Source: Anaeramoeba flamelloides (lineage: Eukaryota; Metamonada; Anaeramoebidae). Taken from it: a stretch of 64,000 nucleotides of DNA. Position 1 is the stretch's first letter. The number at the start of each line of letters is the position of its first letter. The translations under genes and the position numbers were made by a program. The stretch lies in contig JANTQA010000057.1 in the NCBI GenBank assembly GCA_027625915.1, forward strand, positions 4,464,001-4,528,000, written 5' to 3'. This document shows, one piece after another, positions 46,253 to 58,000 of this stretch. The notes under the pieces were generated by a model. It saw nothing but the letters and a program-made list of their open reading frames with translations, was not told the origin of the DNA and did no database searches.

Positions 46253-46431
46253 TTAAGGGAATAGTTTATATTATTAATATTTTGACCAATTTCTTAATAA
46301 GGAATCCTTATCTAGAAATACATTTAATAGTGAAAATAAATAGGTTTTTCAAATCTAAGTAATTGAAAAAAATTTCTCATCAATCTCTCTTAAATTTATG
46401 TACAAAAATTGATTAGAGATTAGTCCCTTAA
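46253..46431. mobile_element. piggyBac-like MITE (TTAA ends), copy 2
   Basis: It starts TTAAGGGAATAGTTTAT and ends GAGATTAGTCCCTTAA; 179 bp including both TTAA. It is the reverse of 34255-34433, sharing 'ataaggaatccttatctag' and 'caaatctaagtaattg'. It lies 18 bp from an M1 MITE. Confidence 0.65.
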
Positions 46432-46449
46432 TTTATTTGCCAATAAATA

Positions 46450-46646
46450 CAGTCAGTTTCACTTTTAAGGCACAAACTTTCTACGAAATTTAAGGCACAA
46501 AAAAAATCTCAAATTAAGGCACAAAATTCAAATTCTAGTAAAAATAAATTGTAAAAAAATAAATTCCAAATTATGTGCTTTAATTTGAGATTTTTTTGTG
46601 CCTTAAATTTAGTTGAAAGTTTGTGCCTTAAAAGTGAAACTGACTG
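46450..46646. mobile_element. Tc1/mariner-like MITE, family M1 (best-preserved copy)
   Basis: TA (46448-46449 and 46647-46648) flanks a nearly perfect palindrome of 197 bp. The left end 'cagtcagtttcacttttaag' and the right end 'cttaaaagtgaaactgactg' are exact inverses over 20 bases. Similarity then continues through 'gcacaaactttc' and 'ctcaaattaaggcaca'. The near-perfect arms suggest a young insertion. Confidence 0.8.
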
Positions 46647-47384
46647 TAGTAATAATTGAAGCTTTTTTATAGAAATATAAATTCGAAAAAAAATATGGTT
46701 TTTAAAATCATTTTTAGGAAGGTTTAATAAAAATATTTGTTCCTATTATTTTGAAAAAAAGAGTAAGCAACAAAAAGAAAAAAAAGACAATAATGTTGAA
46801 TTACCGTTGTTTAAAAAGATCTATTAAGATATGTCTTCTCTTTGAAAATAAATTCTATTGATATTCTGATTTCAATACAACATCTAATTCAAAACAAAAT
46901 AATATTCCAAAGTTCAGCTCATTTTGAAGGTTAGTGATGCGATGTATACATGAATTTTAACATTATAATTAAATTTTTTCAAAATTTTGTGTCCTTTTTC
47001 TGATTTTTGATATTTTTGGTTTTTTTGATAACAAAATGGTTATAAAAATGAACTCTTGTTTTTGAGAACAATTTTTCAATTGTGATAGTTCTTTATTAGA
47101 ATTTCTTTTGATTAACTAAACTTTTAGAAACTAAATCAAAAATATAGATTTATGGAGATCTGGAAAATTGAGTATCATTTTTGATATTTTTTTAAATCTA
47201 TTTACTAGAGAAGAATAACAATGTATTTATTCTTACTAACATTTGAAATTTATACTTGAAATTTTTTCACTACATTTTTAATTTCCTTTTTTCAATTAGA
47301 TACTGCAACATATTTCTTCTATCACTTGTTTTTTTTATAAAAGAAAAATCTAGAAAAGGATATGAAAAATTTTTCACAGGCTTA

Positions 47385-47858
47385 CAGTGGTTTAAATAAC
47401 CCCTGTTTTCTATCTTTAACCTATTACAAAAAGTTAACTGTGTTTTTTTTTTCAGACATGGGTATTTGAAGATAAAAAGAAATATATAAATTCTTGATTC
47501 GGATTTAAATTGACTTTAGAGGTTAGATCTTTAATTAATCGAAATGGCTCAATAATATTAAAGTTTTTGTTTCAAAAATTTCATATATTTACACAATTTC
47601 TAAGTTTAAATGATTTTTTTATAAAAATTCAAAAAATGAAATTTTAATCATTTTTTTTTTCGAAAATTACATTTTAATCTTTAAATATCTTGATAATTCT
47701 TTTTTGAAATTTATTTAAAGAACCCTACTTCTTGTTTATATACTGTTGTCATCCCATTGATTTATTTCTTTTATTTTTACAGTCAGCCAATATTTTTTGC
47801 CTGAGTTAAATTTTAGTAATAGGTTAAAGATAGAAAACCCCGGTTATGAACACTACTG
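47385..47858. mobile_element. TA-flanked MITE, Tc1/mariner-like
   Basis: The left end 'cagtggtttaaataacccc' and 'gttttctatctttaacc' is mirrored by 'ggttaaagatagaaaacc' and 'ggttatgaacactactg'. TA lies at 47383-47384 and 47859-47860. 474 bp, no open frame of note. No second copy was seen in this window. Confidence 0.65.
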
Positions 47859-49042
47859 TAATTCCAATACCCATTGTTTCTTTGATCTTAAGGGATTAAC
47901 TTTATCTAAGCAGAAGCCTAATATCAAACTATGTTGTAATTGGTCCTAGCCACATTAGTGCTACATGGTTTCAATATCTCTAAAAAATCTAATAGTCAAG
48001 TAGTAAAATTTGCTGATCTTATCAATTAAAAAAAGATCCATGTATCAGTAAAAAACCCAACAATTTCAGAAAAAAATCTACCTTTCACAAAAAATTTAAA
48101 GGTTGATTTATCAAATATTCAGACTATAAAGTCATAAAATATCTTTCTTAAATTTGTTGTGAAATGTAGATTAGTTACTAAAAAATTCAGTTTTTTTTAA
48201 AAATTTATAATAATTAACGAATAGATTTTTTTTTACAAAATATTTCTCGAATCATTGAAAATATTTGATGTTACATTTAAATTTATCAAAAGGAAACAAA
48301 ATTAATCATTCTTTGCTTTTGTGTATTGAGTTAATCTTTGAAATTGAAAAAATTCTAAAAATAATTACTTTTGGAACTTCGAAATATTGATTATTAAATA
48401 CTAGAATACATTATTTTGGGTTTCTATTTTTAGAGTTGGAAACTGGAATTAAAAAAAAAAATTTCAAAAATAGAAATTTTTAAAGAGTAATCCTTAGTAA
48501 AAAATGTAATTATTTATTGTACAAAAAGATTTATAATTATGTTTTTAGAGTTATATAAGTCAGGGAACATAAATATCATTTCCACCCAATTACAACACAC
48601 TTTGATTATGGACGAATCTTGAGAGAAGATAATCCCTTAAAAGTCTAAACAATCAATTTAAAAACTCAACTTTAATTTAAAACATCGTTCTTTCGTCACT
48701 AATAAAAGTGATTATAACAAGATTCAGAAACAAATTTTTAAAAGAGAAAGAAATCAAAAAACAACAAACATCACTCAAGATCTCTTTACTTTTAACTTGT
48801 GTTTGATGATAATTTGAAAGACAGAAGCATTATTGTTCATATAAGAAACAGTTAAATTCATAAGCCAAGAAGATTACTTTTTAACTTTAAAAAATTAATT
48901 TTTTTTTACTAATAGAAGGATGAAAAACAAAATTTCGTTAAACTGAGCCACACAAACAAATAAAAAACAACTGTTTCTAAACAGAGGAAAATTAAATCAG
49001 AAATTTTGATCATGCCAAGTTCATTTTTTGAACTTTTTTAGA

Positions 49043-52000
49043 ATGAATTGGGTTTTAGTTTTGGATCAATTGGATCAACTACGATCCCCTCTCAAATATG
49101 AACGAACAAACCAAAATCAACAATTTGAAAATCAAAACAAACAAAGAAGTTTTGTAAACAATTTTCGACAGTCTACCCTTCTTATTGAAAATGTGTTCCG
49201 TGGATACCAAGCAAGGAAGAAAATGAAAAAATCGAAGTTGCTAATAAATTTTCAAACAAAAAAAAAAGTGATTACCGAAATAATTGAAACAGAGACCGAG
49301 TATTTGAAAAACCTCAAATACATTAGAAAGGTATGTTTTTCAGAACTTTATTCTTCATAATACAAATATTTATTTTTTAACAGCCAAAAAAAAACATTTC
49401 TTTTTGATTGTTTCTGTCAAAACAAAAAAAACCCATCAAGCGATTAAAATGAAACGACAAACTTAACTTATTTGTTACAATAAGATCAAAATCTTCAAAA
49501 CAAAATAGAAGTTATTAAGAAGTTGTCCCACTTCACAACAACGTCAATTGCCTTACTATTAATAATTAAACTTTACAGGTTTTTGAAGAAGTTAATTCTT
49601 TTGTTTTTTCGATAAAAAATATAATCTTTTTTACACACTTTCAAAGCTGGTGTGGAACTTTAAAATCTTTTGAAATCTCACTACAACTAGTGCCGTATTG
49701 TGTAATCACAAAAAAGCCTTTCAAGGAAACTTGGTCTCTTTCAATTATTCTGATAAAATTACACAAAGAAAAATTCAACAGTTTTTGATCAAACATATTT
49801 TTAAATATTTGGATGATCTTGGTAGAACTTCTTTATTTGATCGTTTATATTAAGGACGGGTACACCAAATGTTTTTGAAATAGAGAATTCAAATGCCAAC
49901 GATTTGTGTTGGTTTAAGTGGTTCTGATATAGTATTGAAGAATAACAATAATTGCTTTTGAACAAATGTAGTTTTTTTGAGTTTTTCTTTTTGGTTCTTA
50001 TTTTATGTTCTACTTGTAAAAAACCATTAAACCAAAGTAGTAATAAAGAGTAGAATTGATTTATGAATAAATTATTTAATTTTAATCGGTTCATATCCCT
50101 TTTTACTTATAACTGACTTAAATGAAAAACTAATTTAATAAATGCCTTCACACCACTCTTATGAAAATAAAAAAAAATTGAAAATTCCAAGTTAGACAAA
50201 ACTACTACTTCAATTATCATTTCACCCTTGTTAATTGAGCTTATTCAAAATATAATCAACATTCCAGTTCTTAAAAAACTTGGGGCTGTTGTATTTATTG
50301 TTGTTAGTAGTACAACCTTTTTTCAAAGTCCATAGTCTAAAAAATAAAGGTTTATTTTGGGGTAAAAAAATTTTTTAAATAGACGTGACAAGGAATTTTC
50401 CTTAAATTCAACTTTAGAATATTTTTTTGAATAGATAATAACTAATGGTTTTGAAAAAACTCTTATCATTTTAAAAAAAACTCAAATATGAAAAAAAAAT
50501 AATTGATGATAAATATTCGGTGCCCTAGGCTTTCCAGAATTCAAAATAATAGAGAAAAATCATTGATTTGACTCAATTATTTTGAATTCTGGAAAAACCT
50601 AACGAAAGTGTCCTCTGTTTTTTTTTCCTTTTTGGAATAAACCGAAAATTTATGAAAATTTTCTGTTTATTACAAAAATTAACAAAAACCTAACGTAAAA
50701 ATGAAAAAAAAAAATTAATTTTTTCAAAAAAAATCAATAAATAATTTCTAAATATCTGTATTTATTGTTTTGATTTAGAAACAATCTCCTTGTTATAATC
50801 TGAGTTTGAACTGGAAGAACGAAAAAATGAGATTGTTGGAAGTGATCTAAGATGATATTGAGGAGTTCAAAGAACGAAGATGGATATTATCTTAGCACCA
50901 GAACAATCTCATTATTTTGAGTCTGGAAAGAAAACCAAAACGAAGAATAATAGCTGGCGATTTTTGAACAAATGAAACAATATAAGAGGCTATTTATTTT
51001 TTCAACTCAGGATCTAACTTTTCGAAACAAAAAAACAAAAAAAACAAATTTCCCCAAAACAAAAAACTAACTTGTTATTTTTTAAAGGAACTTTGAAGAA
51101 CTTTTCTTCAAAGGATCTTTTTCTCAAATGTATTTTGTGAAAACATTGAAGTTAAATTTTACATTTTCATCATTGAAGACAAAACTTTGTTTAAATTTTC
51201 ACAGAGACAAACAAGATCGTCAGTACTGTTAATGAGATCTATCTCCTCTTTTATTCCCTGTTTGTCAAACAATTCTCAAAAACGATCAAAGTTAAAAATC
51301 TGCATGTATCTGGTGTTCTTAACATTGAATTATTTTGAGCATCCCTCTAAAAATTCTTAACTTGAATTAGTTAAAAAAAAATGTTTTTTTTTTTTTTTCC
51401 TAAAATTGTCATTTGTTTTAATCTCATTTCCAAAACCTCTTATTAATGGTCTCTCTTCTCTTTTTTTTGAAGACAAAAAGAGAATAATCAATTTTTTTTT
51501 TAAAAATGATATTGGTTTTTTTTAGAAAACCAGAAAAAAAAACAATGTTTGTTTTTAGGCATTGTTTTTAATAAAGAAATGGAATTTATTCCTTTTCCAA
51601 ACATTCATCAAATTATACAGTACTTTTATTTTGCTTTTATTGAACAAGCATTTTGGTTCCTTAGAGCAAAATATTTATTTTAACCAGTTTGAAATTGAGA
51701 CATTTACGAAATTCGCTGTTACCAATTAAACAACTTCGCAAGAAAAAAAATTGTTAAATCGTTGTAAAATAACTTTAAATATCATATTTAAAGTCAAATT
51801 TTCTAAATAAAATACTTTTTAAACTTTGTTTCAGTCAAATGGCCAAACATTTTTTTCAAATATCAATTATTTTATATAATTGACCCTTGAAGAACAAATA
51901 AGAAATAAACAGAATAATACACATCAAAAAATTGTTGATATCCGTCTGAAAGAAAACTAATAAATCATTAGATTTTATTAAAAATTGAAAAACTCAAATT

Positions 52001-55000
52001 CTTATGCCCCCATTGAGAAAAACAAGAATGTTTGTTTTGATCTCCTATTGGTATTTGAATAATAAATAGGAAACAATTTTCACTTCGTTTTCCATACTTT
52101 TTTTTTTACGAATCAAGCCTCCAAACGAATTCTGTTGGTATTTGTAGTCTCTATTTGAAAAAGGAAATGAAAATGAAGTGAAAATTTTTCACATATATTA
52201 TTCAAATATCAGGATCAAAGATCCGAATAAAATTACAATAGAAATCAATATGATTTCTCAACAATCATTTCCACAGTTTCAATAACATTAGAATAACACA
52301 TTTTTATCAAGTGACTATTGATCTTGCAATAAAAAAAAAATTTGCAACTGAATTACGTGTTAAAAAAAAACGAAAAAAAAAAACAAAAATGTATAAAAAT
52401 GTGAAAAAAATGATTTCAATTTTGAAAATTTCAAAAATAATTTTTTTCTTCTAACATCTATCCAAAACCTTTAAACACATGTATTTCACCCATTACAACT
52501 GGGTCCATTTGTCTGAAAAATAGTTTATTTTACTTAATTAGAATTGGAAATAAGAAGATCAGAAAATTTTCAAACTTTGTCTAATAATACAATGAATTCT
52601 CAAAATATTTTCACAACAACTACAATACCATCTTAAACTTTTAAAGATATCTAATCTCTTTCTTATCTGTCGTTATCAAAAATTATTTTCTTAAATTTTC
52701 CCAAATAAAAAAATAGTTTCTATTTAAATCGAAATAAATAGCAAAATAATTTACTCACCTATTTGAAAGATATTTATCAGATTTAAAATATATTTAAAAA
52801 GAAAGAAAATAACTCCTTAACTGTTAAAAAAAAAATTTTCAAATATTTTACTATTAAATTTGAAAAAAATCACAATTAACCTTAAAAATTTGATTTTCCA
52901 ACTTAAATTATAAAATATCTTTAAAAGTAATTTTTGATCAAAGATTTCTTCTTAACCAATAGTGTTTATTCTAATTGAAGTTATAAAAAATTCAAAAATA
53001 AGCAAATATTTAATTATTTTGTGAAATAATTTTTTCATGATCGTGAGATATATTTTTAAGGGCTTGGTAGGAGTTTATTTCAAATTAGAACAATACAAAA
53101 AAAAAAATTCCAAAAAACATCATTTTTTGAAAAAAATAATTTATCATAATCTGTGAATAAAAGATCATATTTACCTGAACCAATCTAAAAGGGTTGTATT
53201 TGTAAAGTATTCCAGAATCCATTTTGAAACTACATTAGTAAATTACCAATTAAAATTATTTCATAATAACTAAATGGATGTATCTTGAATACTTTTCTAA
53301 TTTTATATTTTTTTTAGAACTTGCAAACTCATAAAAAAAAAATTACTTGCATTAAGACAAAACTTGCAGAAAGGACCGAGAAAGATAAATTAAAAAAATA
53401 ATTTTTTTGATTGTAAATCTGATTTGATGGTTAAAATTTTAAAAAAAAAACATTCAAAATGTTCGAATAATTCATAAAACTTTAAATTTTTCTTCATTAT
53501 ATAATCTTAATAAACATAAATAGAATATTCTACAACATATTGTTGAATCACAATTAATTGCAGACCGGACTCTTGAAGAAGTGGTTTCACAGTTAAAATG
53601 CATTTATCAATTAAACAAAAAAGAATTTTTCGACATTTTAATAAAAAAAAGAAATAATTCAATTGATCTTAATTATTCGGCAATATTTTTAAATTTTGCT
53701 TCGAAATTAAAATTCTACTCTCCGTATGTGAATAGTTATGATATGGTATATTCTGTTCTTATGGATAATTGCAAAAACAATCGGAAATTGAAAAAATGGG
53801 CAAATCATCAAAATAAAAATATTTTTAACATCAAAGCATCTTTGTCTAATTGCTTAATAATGCCAATCCAAAGAACTCCAAAATATATTTTGTTTTTAAA
53901 AAGGCTTATTAAATATACAAATCAGGAAGCATCTGAACATAAAAAATTAAATGAATCTCTTGGTTTCTTACAAGATATTGTTCACTCGTTAAATAGCAAA
54001 CGAGAACAGTTACTCTCTATAAGGAGGCTGAAGGAAATTAGCTTTCAAATAAAACATTTGCAATTTGAATTAATTCAACCAAGTAGATACTTTGTATGCG
54101 ATAGCCAAATAGATTGCTTTTTAGTGGAAAATTTAACGAAAACAGAAATGAGGAATCAAAATAATCTAAAAAATATTATTAGTAAACAAACTAAAAAAAA
54201 AAAAAAAAAAACGCAAATTTTTTTATTTAATGACTGTATTATTATTACTTTAAAATCAAATCATAAAACTTTTCTTTATCAGGATGTGATTTGGTTAAAA
54301 GGAAAAAAAATACAATTGTCAGAGCAAATAAAATTCAATTCTTTTCGGATATCAATTATTAATACTAAGAAGACCTATCTGTTTTTTGATGCTGAACATC
54401 AAAATTTAATCAATTATTTTTATAGCCAATTGAAAACAGTGATTAAGAATTTAATTGAAAAGGAACGTTCTTTTCTTGATCTGGTTTCCTTTTTGAAAAT
54501 AAAATTGAAACAAAAAAATCCAAATTATAAAAATTTAATATTAAAGAATTCTTCGGGTGTAATGTATAAATCATATTTGTATCTTTTTGGTGGGGAATAT
54601 CAAAAAAAGCAATTAATATTTTTTCAAAATGATCTTCATTGTTACGATTTAGGTAAGTCCTATTAAATCAAAAAAAAAAAAAAAAAAAAAAAAAAAACTT
54701 TGCTATTATTATTATTATTGAAGAAGTGTAAATTATACTCTAGATGGCCTTTGGCTTAAATTTTTTAGAAGGGTAATTCATGTGTAAAATCATAGATTTC
54801 ACGATTATCCAAGGGAAGGACAAACCCAAAATTTTTTTATGGTTGATAAAAAAGCAAAAACAAAAATTGAAAAGAAAAAAGTAAAGAAAAAAAAAAAAAA
54901 AAAAAAATTTAAAAAGGGTTTATAAGAAGAAATTGGTAAAATATCATCAAAAAAAAAAAAACAATGCTATCTTTAATTAAGGGCTCACAAACTCACAGCC

Positions 55001-58000
55001 ACGATACTTTTGGTTGATTTAATAATTTGATAATTGATCATGAATGCCCAAAAAAAAGTGTTCAAAAGAATCAATAATCAAAGTAAATCAGATCAAAAAG
55101 AAATTATAATAATTAAAACAACGAACTCCCAAAATGAATATTCATGATCAATTATCAAATTAAATTAAATTAGCCAAAAAGTATCATGGCTGTGAGTTTG
55201 TGAGCTCTTAATTAAAAATAGTATTGTTTTTTTTTTTTTTTTTAAACTTTTGTACCTTTTTTTCCATTTGCTTTTTCTTTTTTATTTTCAAGTTGTCCAT
55301 TCCCACAGTAATAGCAAGTAGCCACTTTATCTTTTTCCTTTGTAACTCTTCTTCCCAATAAAAAGAAAATTCAATTTGGTAAAAAAATCAAAAAAATACT
55401 TTCTTTTTTTTGTTTTATCTTTTAATTTGAAGTTTTTTTTAACAGAAAAACGTCTTTTTAAGTAAAATTAAAAATAATAATCTGAAGAAAGCATAAAAAA
55501 AAAAAAAAAAAAAAAAAATTCAAATTAAAAAAATATTATTACTCAGAATAAATCTTAGAAATATTTAAAAATAGTCACAATTTATAAACTCCATTTCAAA
55601 ATCATTGGCCCATTAAAAATCAAATTTTGAGAAATAAATATTGTTCTAAATTAAAGACAACTATTATAATAAACAAATTACTCTTTTAATATTCATTTCT
55701 ACACACTAGAAATATTTGATTTTCTTCAAAAAATAAAATAAAGTAAAAAAAAAATAATAAAAAAAAATTGTTACATTTATTATGAAATTCGGTTTATTTA
55801 AAAAAATATTGATTCATTAAATTAAAATTTGGCAACCAAATTCATAAATTATTTCTTTAATAATTTATTTTCTTATTTTTTAAAATTTTTTAATTTATTT
55901 TATAGAAAATAAACTTTGGTCTATAGTTCAAACAAATGGTAATATACCGTCGCCTCGATCTGGCCATACTCTTACTCTAATTCGTGATCGATTTTTTTTA
56001 TTTGGTGGAAGAAATGAGAAAAAAAAATTCTCTGAACTTTATTTTTTTGAGATTTGTAAGTTATAATTATATTTTCTTTTTCTGATATTATTATAATCAC
56101 AACCCACAAATTATTATTAATTTTCTTTTTTAAATTTTGATTTTTTTTTTTTTTTTTGGAGATATTTCGATGAGTATATTTTTAAAAAAAGACCAAGAGG
56201 TATTGACTCAATCATTATTAATATTAAACTTAATTTGGCATTACCAATTAACGAATACCTCCACTAACAAAAATGATTTTTTATAAAAATATAAAAAAAA
56301 CTGTGAACCACTCTTTTGGAAATGCCTTATTATTATTATTATTATTACGAAGGAAGGAAATTAATTTCCTCTTATTATCGATAGGTTTTTTTTTAATTTA
56401 AGAAATAAAAAGAAAATTTTTGAAATTTTCGGTTTATTTTTTTTTTTTTTATTGATTGAAGGGAGTGATCAAAGATCCTCTTACAGCCGTTAGGTTTTTT
56501 TTAATTCAAGAAATAAACCGAAAATTTCAGAAGTTTTCGGTTTATTTCTTAAATTAAAAAAAAGCACCGTTAGCTTTTCCAAAATTTAAAAGAATTGAGC
56601 AAAATCAAAGATTTTTCTCTATTTTTTTGAATTTTGGAAAAGCTAGGCACTCTACGGCACTTGACGGCACTTTTCGTTAGGTTTTTTTCAATTTTTGTTT
56701 TGATTAGAAAATCGAGAGATTTTGGAAACAAAAACAAGAATTCAAAAAAAAAAAAAACATTAACCTTTCTAAAAAATGCCTAAAAAAGAGTAAAATCTTT
56801 TAATTTTAACCTATTCTTTGAAATTTGATGTTCAGTTTTTCTGAATTCAAGTGTTTGTTTCGAAAATCTATTGATTTTATAATCAAAAACTTGAATTTAG
56901 AAAAACCTAAGCACTTTGAGAAAACCTAACAGCTATGAGTGTAATTGTGTTTATATAATGGGCTTTATTTTCCAATTAAAATACAAAATCTTTTTCATTA
57001 ATATCAAATAAAGTTGGGACAATTTGATCAATAAGATATAAAAATCAATGAAACTAAAAATCAAATATTTTTATAATCCTATAAATTACAAATCTTTGAA
57101 TAGCTACAAAAAAATGGAAAAAACCAACATCTATTAAGGGACGATTTCCAAAGGCTCGTTCGTTTCATACTGCTACTAGAGTGAACTCAAAAATTTATAT
57201 TTTCGGGGGAAGGGGCAGCAATAATGAATTTCTTAATGATATACATTATTTTGATGCAAGAACCTTTAGTTGGTATTTTATTGATACTAATCCTTTACCA
57301 GGTGCGAGGGCGTGGCATTCGTGCAATCTTGTCAACGACAGATTAATAGTAATAGGTGGAACTTCGTTAATTAGGAATAATAGTGTATGGGTGTATCATA
57401 TTAAAAATAAAAAATGGGAAAGCCTCTCTATTAAAGGACATGAACATCTTGGTAAAGCATATGGCCATTCTTCCGTTTTCTGGAAAAATAAAATGTATAT
57501 AATTGCTGGTGAAAGGATCAACTATAGTCAAAATCCAATAACTGTGATAAATTTTGAAACAAATACATGCAAGCAGGTAAATTTACAAAATTACCCTGAT
57601 CCTTTAAATCGTACGTTAATTTTCCCATTGTCGGAAACCAACCAAGAAAAAAATATAATCTTAGTGGATATTTCATCATCAGAGATGAATAAAAATCTAT
57701 ACAACTTAAAAATCATTCATAGAAAGTGGAATAATAGATCTTCGTTGAAAAATAATCATAACCGTATTCAACCTTTACAAAATATTTTAATTCACGAAAA
57801 AAAAAAAAAAAAAAAAAATCATTTTTCAGAAATTCATAGTAATAAGAATAAATTTGAAAATAAAAAATATATATCTAATCAAATAAAACATCAAATGCAA
57901 CCACAAAACAACAAATTTATTGAAAAGGAAAATGTAATAAAAGATTTCCATCTACCTTCCCAAAATTTCCCTTTAAGGAAGGCAGAAATTCAGCGTATGA

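Larger units (their letters stand above)
43406..49042. other. intergenic region with several MITE-like elements
   Basis: 5.6 kb without a recognised gene. It lies between the divergent EDEM and RhoGEF-kelch genes and must hold both promoters, which I cannot resolve. Elements seen: a half M1 copy near 44078-44160, family L (44605-45125), a TTAA-type MITE (46253-46431), an intact-looking M1 MITE (46450-46646) and a TA-flanked MITE (47385-47858). The frame at 45831-46028 has no domain. Confidence 0.6.
49331..53523 (+). other. 4.2-kb intron inside the RhoGEF domain
   Basis: The donor is gtatgt after ...NLKYIRK. The acceptor TAG at 53523 restores NILQHIVESQLIADRTLEE in phase 0 and completes the first DH helix. 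It contains a P-family palindrome unit (50515-50705) and a reversed family A copy (50765-52745) with an M2 element inserted. A minus-strand frame at 49801-50094 looks like a chance frame. Confidence 0.7.

Noticed and set aside
49579-49790. Possible second exon of the RhoGEF gene after an AG at 49578 (VFEEVNSFVFSIKNII...)
   Set aside because: It ends in a stop without a donor. The acceptor at 53523 gives a phase-0 join that completes the DH helix far better.
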